From Marinilabiliaceae bacterium (GTDB lineage Bacteria; Bacteroidota; Bacteroidia; Bacteroidales; Marinilabiliaceae), in NCBI GenBank assembly GCA_027010905.1, contig JALVBA010000314.1:1-18765 (forward strand): a DNA stretch of 18,765 nt. The letters are read 5' to 3'. Made by a program: the position numbers and the translations under genes. A model generated the notes under the pieces. The model ran no database searches, was not told where the DNA came from, and saw only the letters and a list, made by a program, of their open reading frames with translations. Shown here in pieces: positions 10,901 to 16,512 of the stretch (within the stretch, counting starts at the first letter, position 1; every line of letters begins with the position of its first letter).

Positions 10901-11018
10901 TAAACTCCCCACAATCCCAAAAACTGGCTGAAGGCTCAATAGTACTAATGTAAACAACAGCTGAAAGAAGAAAAACCAGCCATCCGAAAATGATGTTTAA
11001 ACGATTATATTGCTTCAT
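7902..11018 (-). CDS. DUF2723 / GT117-family polytopic protein A
   Basis: This 1038-residue protein has the DUF2723 N-terminal membrane domain, which databases now label glycosyltransferase family 117, a GT-C-like fold reminiscent of protein O-mannosyltransferases. The first helix is followed by FWDCGEF with Asp35 and Glu38, the likely catalytic or metal/lipid-phosphate acidic loop, and then GHPPGAP. About ten to twelve membrane segments follow. Conserved family blocks are NREQYGDRPLI, YFMWNFSGRQND, GNWITG, LYLNQTP, PRERDYAY and LFTNGDNDTFPLWY. The last 250 or so residues look soluble and helical, with a TPR-like stretch near the end. It probably transfers sugar from a lipid carrier to an extracytoplasmic acceptor; the acceptor is unknown. 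It is the first gene of the cluster running to 4983 and is coupled to the deacetylase gene. Confidence 0.9.
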   Translation of the reverse strand: MKQYNRLNIIFGWLVFLLSAVVYISTIEPSASFWDCGEFIATAYKLLVGHPPGAPLFMILGRFFSLFAPDAAGVAATINIMSALASAFTILFLFWTITHLAKKIMIRDGEYETWKVWAIIGSGLTGALAYAFSDTFWFSAVEGEVYAMSSFFTAIVFWAIMKWENVADKPFANRWLILIAYLMGLSIGVHLLNLLAIPAIVMVYYFKKVEVNRNNTIKALVISGVLLGGILYGIIPGLVKVASWFELMFVNGFGLPFNTGVIVYSILLIGGLIYGILWTHKHGHAILNTIILGITVIVIGYSSFAMIVIRSYANPPMDQNSPEDVFSLMSYLNREQYGDRPLIVGQYYDSPVDRKTMDREKGRPVYIKKNGKYVISEYKPSYIFDSRTTTVFPRMYSREERHVAQYKKWTNLKGRKVRVTGGDGQSKVITLPTFFENLKFFWEYQVKYMYVRYFMWNFSGRQNDIQGNGEIDKGNWITGISAIDNSMLGDQSLMRDSLKKNKANNKYYLLPLLLGLIGVFYQYNANTKNKETGEIDNAGKHGFWIVMLLFFLTGLAIVLYLNQTPLQPRERDYAYAGSFYAFAIWIGLGVLGLVEVLRKVLPGKISAVATTVAALILVPGIMISENWDDHDRSQRYVAHDLAWNYLQTCQENAILFTNGDNDTFPLWYIQEVEGVRTDVRVCNLSYLQTDWYIDQMKRKANKSDPFPLSMKHKQYVSGKRDVVYIIPREQFKGKRIDLKEAIKFVASDNPKTKQIPQYSGNIDYIPANRFYLKADSLKVLQEGIVSENAAHLIEPRIDIDIKKNMIMKNELMIYDLLSNNDWNRPIYFAVTVGADNYAGLQDYFQLEGFGYQIVPIKTKNSNMEYGRVDTEKMYDNVMNKFKWGGYNNPAVYLDENHRRMVTNIRNNLTRLANALLDEGQKEKAVDVLNKLMEELPPVLVPHNHFSIFLAEAYYKAGEFDKGDEIMRDVAKEFMQDIAFYSSLSSKKKQSIMGDLERVMAIYGRLLLPTVQRYNRKELLKELESEYSNSVQKLKFMKG

Positions 11019-11360
11019 CTTTTATTTATTTCTGTATAGGTATGTTTTTTATGAAGAAAAGATTTTTCCAAAAATACTTATTTTTTATTAACCTGAAATT
11101 ATAACGACTAATTATTATTTTGAGATGATGGTATCAACGAATTACTCTGATAGCACTATTTGGGGAGAAAACGGTTTACAACTCACAAGCGATAGTGTTT
11201 TAATGGTTGCTTAGCGGAGTTTAGAATAGAACAGTTGCGTTGCTTGCAATAACCTTAGTTAACGTTGTGATTTTTAAAATAGTTGTGTTTGTCAACCCTA
11301 ATTTATGACAGCTTTCTAGTTGCTTTTCACCCTCTACAAACGACATAGACCAAAAATGTT
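11019..11360. other. Intergenic region between the two GT117 genes
   Basis: This 342-base stretch separates two minus-strand paralogues. It should hold the 3' end of the upstream transcript and the promoter of protein A. Apart from the -7 candidate at 11069-11076 I recognise nothing: no tRNA, no strong terminator hairpin and no convincing gene. Confidence 0.4.
11069..11076 (-). promoter_or_regulatory. Putative -7 promoter element of GT117 gene A
   Basis: The minus strand reads TATTTTTG, an exact TAnnTTTG match, 50 bases before the ATG. There is no TTTG at the expected -33 distance, and the sequence around it is very AT-rich, so the call is tentative. Confidence 0.35.
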
Positions 11361-14288
11361 TTACTGAACAAGTTTTAGCTGCTCCAGTAAATGTTTCTGA
11401 TTACATTGAGTTAGTGCATTCTTCAGCTTCACCTCATACTTCATCTCCTCCTTAGCATCATAACTAATCAGAGGCATAAAATCTTCACTTTGCGACATGA
11501 AGTATGTGAGGTTGTGCAGATGAATATTTGTCAGAAGTTCAAACTTCTCTCCTGCCTCCTCTTTTAATCCGGCCATCCACATCAGTTTAATAAAATCTAC
11601 ATTTCCACTATGGTAAGGATCGGTTTCAATGGGGTACTCGGCCAGAGATTTCATAATTACCTTTTTGGCATCGTCCACACGCTTTTCGTTTAACAGCTGC
11701 AACAGCAACCTGTTAATGTTCATTCTGTATCTCGCAATATCGAAAGTACTTTTTGAGTAGTGGTCGTAATAGGCATCACCCTGCTCACCCAGTACAATAT
11801 TGGTCATATAGTTGTTATACATCACATCAGTGTCAATATACCCTTTTGTTGAATCAGCACCTGTTTCGGTAGTTAGTTTGAACACGGGGCCAATCAATTG
11901 CAGGTGAGGCTCCAGCCCCTGATAGATATCGGAAGAAGAGCCTATTGTTGTATAAACTGCTCTCTTTTTTATCCCGTTGGAGAGTAAGTCCATAAAGACA
12001 ATATCATTTTTGTAGAGTACCTGTTTAGGGTTTTTCCAAAGGATAGAGGTGCCATCGCCATTCTCAATTATAAAATTATTACTTGGTGAGTAATCGATAT
12101 ACTTACCATTCTGAAGAGGGAGTTTAGATTTCTGACTGTTATTGCCTATAAACTGAATCACTTTCCTCAGTTCTACCGGCTCTTTACTCTTGTCTAAAAG
12201 AAGGGCGTTATCCAGATTACCCGACTTGTACCTCTCCTTGTCAATGGTTAGAGCCAGGGCATCCGCATCATTAATCTTGTTGTACTGCTGCATTACACAC
12301 CAGTCGGCACCCATTAAACCGTAATTCACAGCACGCAGGTCGGGGCGTACATTCTCAACCTCCTGTGCATACCACAACGGGTAGGTGTCATTATCTCCGT
12401 AGGTGAAAAGAATGGAGTTCTTGTCGCAGCTGTTAAGATAGCTTTTTGCCATGTTCAGCGCCAGATAACGCCCCGACCGGTTGTGGTCGTCATAATTATT
12501 AACAAGCAAAAGCAATGGAAGAGCCATGAATGAGAGGATGGTCGCCAGCAGAGCTCCAAAACGGTCATTGAATCTCTTACGCAGAAAATGAATCAACCCA
12601 TACACTCCAAACCCAATAAAGATGGCGTATGCAAAAAATGACCCTATAAAGGCATAGTCACGCTTGCGGGGCTCATAGGGTGTTTGGTTGAGGTAGAGCA
12701 CAATTCCGGGGCCGGTAATCAGCAAAAGCAGAAGAATCTCCCGAAGGTAGTGATTCCCTTTTTTACCCTGTTGGCTCAAAAAGAATATTCCTAAAATTCC
12801 AAATATAAAAGGCAGCAGAAAATATTTGTTGTTTGCTTTGCTACTCTCTTCGCCGTAACTGAGGTGTTCGCGATTACCGAGTCGTACGGCATCAATCGCT
12901 TTAACTCCTGTTATCCAGTTTCCTCGCAAAGGGCCTCCGTTACCCTGTTCGTCATTCTGTCTTCCTGAGAAGTTCCACATAAAATAGCGAAAGTACATGT
13001 GACCTAGCTGGTAGTTAAATAGGAATTTCAGATTTTGCAAGAACGATGGAGGGGTTGAGCCCTTTAATGGGACATCAACCCACTGGTTATAACCGTAAAT
13101 ATGTTGTTGTTGCGAACTGAACATCCGTGGAAATAGTGTTTTATCTTTGTCGTTGTAGGTGTAGCTACCCAGCTTTTTGAATGACTCATACTTGTCACCG
13201 CTTGGCCGATACGACTCTTTGTACTCAATTCCTGTACTTTTAGAGTTGTACGAAGGACCATAAATCAGTGGCTTATCACCATACTGTTCACGGTTAAGAA
13301 AGCTCTCCAGAGCAAAAACATTTGACGGGTTATTCAGATTTATGGGAGTATCGGCATCTGCCCGGATAATGATAAGTGCATAGGAGCTGTAGCCAATAAA
13401 AAACACCAAAGTATTAATTAATACAAAATGTAGTACAGGACGATTTTTAATTGTTTTGAAGATACCGTAAAAGAGTCCGCCAAAAAGGATTACAACAGAT
13501 ACAATCAATCCGGTATTGAAAGGAGCTCCCAAATCATTCACAAAAAAGAGCTCAAGCTTTTTCGCAAACCATAGCCCATTCTCAATAAAACCAAACAGAA
13601 CAACTCCCAGAATGAGCAAACCATAGCTTAGAGAGATGAAAAATCTTTTCCATGTAAACTCGTAATACCGGAAAAATACAACCTGAAAAAGAATAGGAAT
13701 GGTTAACAGGTTAAGCAGATGCACCCCTGTTGACAACCCCATAAGATAACTGATAAATATCAACCAGCGTGTTGCATTTTTTCCTTTTGCAAACTCCTCC
13801 TCCCACTTAAATACTGCCCACACTCCAAGTGCAGTGAAAAATATTGACAGGGCATAGACCTCCGACTCAACAGCCGAAAACCAAAATGTATCGGTAAATG
13901 AAAAAGCTAATGCTCCAATAAATGCAGGTATGAGAATGTTAAGATATTTACGTGGAGTGGAGAGCTCCTCAGGAAAGAGCTGCCCAAACATGTGTGTTAG
14001 TATTGAAAATAGAAGTACCACAGTGCCGGCAGATGCAACCACCGAAAGCAGGTTCGACCAGTAAGCAATTTGCGATGTGTCGATAGCAAACAGAGCGAAA
14101 AACCGACCTAACAGAAGGTAGAAAGGAGCTCCGGGAGGATGCCCAACTTCAAGTTTGGCAATACATGAGACAAACTCACCACAATCCCACAAACTTACAG
14201 TTGGTGCCATTGTAGAGAGGAGCACACCCCCTGAAATAAGGAAAAGGACTGATGAGAAAAGTCGCTTTATATTTTTGTTGGTTACCAT
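11361..14288 (-). CDS. DUF2723 / GT117-family polytopic protein B
   Basis: This is a 975-residue paralogue of the protein encoded by the next gene downstream. It shares the order of all family blocks: LWDCGEF with Asp35 and Glu38 at the same residue numbers, GHPPGAP, NREQYGDKPLI, YFMWNFSGRQND, GNWITG, LYLNQTP, PRKRDYAF and LFTYGDNDTYPLWY. The membrane topology is also similar. The copies have diverged strongly in the region between the membrane blocks and in the soluble C-terminus, where B is shorter. Both keep the acidic pair, so both may be active, perhaps on different sugars or acceptors. The ATG lies 95 bases behind the DUF502 gene, with a 15-bp perfect hairpin between them. Confidence 0.9.
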   Translation of the reverse strand: MVTNKNIKRLFSSVLFLISGGVLLSTMAPTVSLWDCGEFVSCIAKLEVGHPPGAPFYLLLGRFFALFAIDTSQIAYWSNLLSVVASAGTVVLLFSILTHMFGQLFPEELSTPRKYLNILIPAFIGALAFSFTDTFWFSAVESEVYALSIFFTALGVWAVFKWEEEFAKGKNATRWLIFISYLMGLSTGVHLLNLLTIPILFQVVFFRYYEFTWKRFFISLSYGLLILGVVLFGFIENGLWFAKKLELFFVNDLGAPFNTGLIVSVVILFGGLFYGIFKTIKNRPVLHFVLINTLVFFIGYSSYALIIIRADADTPINLNNPSNVFALESFLNREQYGDKPLIYGPSYNSKSTGIEYKESYRPSGDKYESFKKLGSYTYNDKDKTLFPRMFSSQQQHIYGYNQWVDVPLKGSTPPSFLQNLKFLFNYQLGHMYFRYFMWNFSGRQNDEQGNGGPLRGNWITGVKAIDAVRLGNREHLSYGEESSKANNKYFLLPFIFGILGIFFLSQQGKKGNHYLREILLLLLITGPGIVLYLNQTPYEPRKRDYAFIGSFFAYAIFIGFGVYGLIHFLRKRFNDRFGALLATILSFMALPLLLLVNNYDDHNRSGRYLALNMAKSYLNSCDKNSILFTYGDNDTYPLWYAQEVENVRPDLRAVNYGLMGADWCVMQQYNKINDADALALTIDKERYKSGNLDNALLLDKSKEPVELRKVIQFIGNNSQKSKLPLQNGKYIDYSPSNNFIIENGDGTSILWKNPKQVLYKNDIVFMDLLSNGIKKRAVYTTIGSSSDIYQGLEPHLQLIGPVFKLTTETGADSTKGYIDTDVMYNNYMTNIVLGEQGDAYYDHYSKSTFDIARYRMNINRLLLQLLNEKRVDDAKKVIMKSLAEYPIETDPYHSGNVDFIKLMWMAGLKEEAGEKFELLTNIHLHNLTYFMSQSEDFMPLISYDAKEEMKYEVKLKNALTQCNQKHLLEQLKLVQ

Positions 14289-14323
14289 GATTGAGAGTTA
14301 ATAAATCAGTTAAGCTACTAAAC

Positions 14324-14360
14324 TAATCGTTCTTTTTGTCTTATTCAAAAAGAACGATTA
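14324..14360. repeat. Perfect 15-bp hairpin between DUF502 and GT117 B genes
   Basis: TAATCGTTCTTTTTG (14324-14338) and CAAAAAGAACGATTA (14346-14360) are perfect complements around a 7-base loop. It lies 23 bases behind the DUF502 stop and 35 bases before the GT117 B start. It lacks a following U-tract on the minus strand (AGTTTAG follows). It may still act as a terminator or attenuator, or protect the 3' end of the upstream message; its role is not shown. Confidence 0.75.
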
Positions 14361-14383
14361 ATAACAAATGCCAAATGCTGTTA

Positions 14384-14965
14384 CTATTTTACTTTTGTTA
14401 CCCCTCCTGAAACAATAAATTTCATTACATCGGCTGAGTTTACTTCAATAGGTTCTATTTTATCCGGTGCAACAATGTAGAGTTCGCCTAAAACACCATA
14501 CGAACTAGGGAGGTAGACGGATATCTTATCAACTATCCCTAATTCACTCAAATCATCCGAAGTTATAAATCCCAAACGTTTCAATACTCCCGTATCGTCT
14601 AGTGATACTAAAACCGGCTTGTCAAACTTTCGCTCTTTACCCACAAACGCCGACAGCAGATCTTTTACCGATGAGTAGATAACTTTTATTAGGGGAGCCT
14701 TCTCTAACATCCTGTTAAAGAAAGCTGAGATAGGGGCTGTTATTAGTCTCTGTCCTAAAGAGCCAACCAAAGTAACGGTTATAAGTATAGTAAGAAATCC
14801 GAGCCCCGGAAAGCTAAATTGAGAAAAGGGCTCACGGTTAAATATTTCCAGATTTCGTAGTAGTCCATCGAGCCAGGTGAATGTGGAAACGATAACGTAA
14901 ATGGTAACGGCAATGGGTGCGATATAGAGTAAACCCTGCAGGAAATAGCGGAATAGTTTTTTCAT
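14384..14965 (-). CDS. DUF502 family membrane protein
   Basis: The 193-residue protein fits the DUF502 family. It has an N-terminal membrane helix (about 8-30, LQGLLYIAPIAVTIYVI) and a second around 50-70 (FPGLGFLTILITVTLVGSL). The family blocks are PLIKVIYSSVKDLLSAF and KPVLVSLDDTGVLKRLGFIT, and the C-terminal soluble part has YLPSSYGVLGELYIV. No enzymatic motif is visible and the function is not established as far as I know. It begins 31 bases behind the YjbR-like gene and is probably cotranscribed with it. Confidence 0.88.
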   Translation of the reverse strand: MKKLFRYFLQGLLYIAPIAVTIYVIVSTFTWLDGLLRNLEIFNREPFSQFSFPGLGFLTILITVTLVGSLGQRLITAPISAFFNRMLEKAPLIKVIYSSVKDLLSAFVGKERKFDKPVLVSLDDTGVLKRLGFITSDDLSELGIVDKISVYLPSSYGVLGELYIVAPDKIEPIEVNSADVMKFIVSGGVTKVK

Positions 14966-14996
14966 GGTTGATAATTTTGGACTCTAAAAGTGGCAA

Positions 14997-15350
14997 TTAT
15001 TTTTTCATAAGTGCTGTACGCAATTTCTTCGGCAGTCCTGAAACAACTAGATCGTAGGAGTGGTCAATCCACTCTTTTACCAACTTATCAGATACCGACC
15101 CGTCGATATCAACTGTGTTCCAATGTTTTTTACTCATGTGGTATCCCTGTCTGACACAAGAATAACTCTCCCTCAGCCCGATTGCAACGTTAGGGTCACA
15201 CTTTAAATTCACTGACAAATCACCTTCCAGATCAGTAAGAGCAAACATCTTTCCGGCGACCTTAAAAACCAATGTTGTTTCATCAAACGGAAACCCCTCA
15301 GTAACTTCCTCCTTCTGAATGCAGTATTCTCTCAGCTCCTCAATATTCAT
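14997..15350 (-). CDS. MmcQ/YjbR-like protein
   Basis: The 117-residue protein is a complete member of the MmcQ/YjbR family, a small alpha/beta domain often described as DNA-binding because of its CyaY-like or double-wing fold. Visible family features are EVTEGFPFDETTLVFKVAGK near the N-terminus, MFALTDLEGDLSVNLKCDP in the middle, and the block GYHMSKKHWNTVDIDG followed by a C-terminal helix. Length and order are typical. The cellular role of the family is poorly known. It follows cysH by 60 bases and precedes the DUF502 gene. Confidence 0.88.
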   Translation of the reverse strand: MNIEELREYCIQKEEVTEGFPFDETTLVFKVAGKMFALTDLEGDLSVNLKCDPNVAIGLRESYSCVRQGYHMSKKHWNTVDIDGSVSDKLVKEWIDHSYDLVVSGLPKKLRTALMKK

Positions 15351-15410
15351 GTCTGTTAACTAAAAAATGAATAAACTATAACTCTCCGCTCTATTCTACT
15401 TTGGAGAATT

Positions 15411-16136
15411 TTATTGTTTGCCTTGTGCCGGCTGTTTTTCATGAAGTCCACACTCTTTGGTTTCGGGGTTTTCCCACCACCACCTGCCGGCACGGATATC
15501 GTCACCCGGCTCTACCGGATTTGTACAAGGTAGGCATCCGATACTGGGATATTTTTTGTCGTGCAGCGGATTGTATGGTATGCTATTATCCTTGATGTAA
15601 TCCCACACCTCCTTCTCACTCCAGAAAGCCAAAGGGTTGATTTTAACCAGTCCGTTATTCTCATCCCACTCTACCACTTCCAAATCTTTACGGGTAACCG
15701 ACTGATCAGCTCTTAATCCACAAATCCACGCATCTAATCCTGAGAAAGCACGCTTAAGAGGGTCGAGCTTGCGTATCTTGCAGCACTCCTTTCTGTTCTC
15801 AATACTATCGTAAAAAAGGTTAATACCCTTTTTGTTTACCATCTCCTCCACTTCATTATGGTCGGGGAAATATACTTTTATCTTTATTTTGTATTTTTTT
15901 GAAGTACGATCAATAAGGTCATACGTTTCGGGGAAAAGACGAGCTGTATCAAGAGTAAATACTGTAGTGTTTTTGTTGATGCCTGCCACCATCTCGGTCA
16001 GTATCTGATCTTCTGCTCCCAAACTGGAGGATAATGCAACTTTATCTCCGAAACGGTTAATAACCCACGAAATAATCTCTTTCGGCTCTGAATCTTTAAA
16101 ACGTATAGCAAGTTCTTTTATCTCTTCTCTGGTCAT
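15411..16136 (-). CDS. cysH: Adenylyl-sulfate (APS) reductase, thioredoxin-dependent
   Basis: This enzyme reduces activated sulfate to sulfite with thioredoxin in assimilatory sulfate reduction. The 241-residue protein has the PP-loop-like SSSLGAEDQILT (37-48) and LDTARLFPETYDL (62-74). A cysteine pair at 118/119 and the CLPC motif at 201/204 together form the CC...CxxC ligand set of a [4Fe-4S] cluster, and the redox-active Cys229 lies in KECGLH. The cluster ligands identify the APS-reducing type (EC 1.8.4.10) over the cluster-free PAPS enzyme of E. coli. No cysD, cysN or sulfite reductase gene is in the window. The ATG overlaps the stop of an insertion-sequence relic frame by ATGA, but a promoter just upstream makes independent transcription likely. 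Confidence 0.94.
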   Translation of the reverse strand: MTREEIKELAIRFKDSEPKEIISWVINRFGDKVALSSSLGAEDQILTEMVAGINKNTTVFTLDTARLFPETYDLIDRTSKKYKIKIKVYFPDHNEVEEMVNKKGINLFYDSIENRKECCKIRKLDPLKRAFSGLDAWICGLRADQSVTRKDLEVVEWDENNGLVKINPLAFWSEKEVWDYIKDNSIPYNPLHDKKYPSIGCLPCTNPVEPGDDIRAGRWWWENPETKECGLHEKQPAQGKQ

Positions 16137-16157
16137 AATTTAGCATTTTGATTACTG

Positions 16158-16165
16158 CAAAAATA
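16158..16165 (-). promoter_or_regulatory. Putative -7 promoter element of cysH
   Basis: The minus strand reads TATTTTTG followed by CA, an exact TAnnTTTG match whose last base lies 21 bases before the cysH ATG. It sits immediately behind the last recognisable IstB codon (16172). No TTTG is seen at -33. Confidence 0.5.
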
Positions 16166-16168
16166 CAT

Positions 16169-16273
16169 ATTTTTCCTTAACCTTTCTCCTCTCAATTCAA
16201 TCCGGTGTGAGGTGTATACCAGCCGGTCTAAAATAGCATCTGCAATTGTCTCTTCTTCGATACCGGAATATGG
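16169..16273 (-). pseudogene. C-terminal relic of an IS21-family IstB ATPase
   Basis: IstB is the AAA+ helper ATPase of IS21-type insertion sequences. A frame of 100 codons (16435-16133) carries in codons 55-89 a stretch very like the end of IstB: YSGIEEETIADAILDRL, then VYTSHRIELRGERLRKN. Full IstB is about 240-260 residues, so only the last 35 or so are left. The Walker motifs and the transposase gene istA are absent. The 54 codons before this stretch show nothing recognisable as IstB, and the 11 codons after it run into cysH control DNA. I read it as debris of an old insertion. The relic is not expected to be functional. Confidence 0.75.
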
Positions 16274-16415
16274 CGTTTTTACGGAGTCGTTCAAAACATC
16301 TGTTTGTGCGATGCTGCTACTCTGCCTGCAGTAAAATTTATTCTGTTGAGAATCCAAAAGAAAAAACAATTTAACCTTCTGGTTTTTGCCTGTGGGTAAT
16401 CGAATGCCACGAAAC

Positions 16416-16428
16416 TGTCCAATGGACA
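16416..16428. repeat. 13-nt palindrome TGTCCAATGGACA
   Basis: TGTCCA and TGGACA are perfect complements around a central A. It lies about 140 bases upstream of the IstB relic and 85 bases before the hydrolase gene, between divergent genes. It may be an operator or a trace of an insertion-sequence end; neither is shown. Confidence 0.5.
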
Positions 16429-16474
16429 AAATCAAAAAAACAGAACAGCGGATATTTATTTCGCAAAAAAATCA

Positions 16475-16482
16475 TAGATTTG
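16475..16482 (+). promoter_or_regulatory. Putative -7 promoter element of the hydrolase gene
   Basis: TAGATTTG matches TAnnTTTG exactly and ends 30 bases before the ATG at 16513, leaving an AT-rich leader of about 25 bases without a Shine-Dalgarno sequence. No TTTG at -33. Confidence 0.5.
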
Positions 16483-16512
16483 TAAACACAAATTTTAAAT
16501 AAAAAATAGATA

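Noticed and set aside
11221..11346. A 41-codon minus-strand frame in the gap between the two GT117 genes
   Set aside because: It resembles no family I know, has no promoter or start context, and is of a length expected by chance in 342 bases.
16133..16435. The 100-codon frame before cysH as a genuine small gene in an operon with cysH
   Set aside because: Its only recognisable part is the tail of IstB, the rest matches nothing, and a cysH promoter candidate lies inside the end of the frame.
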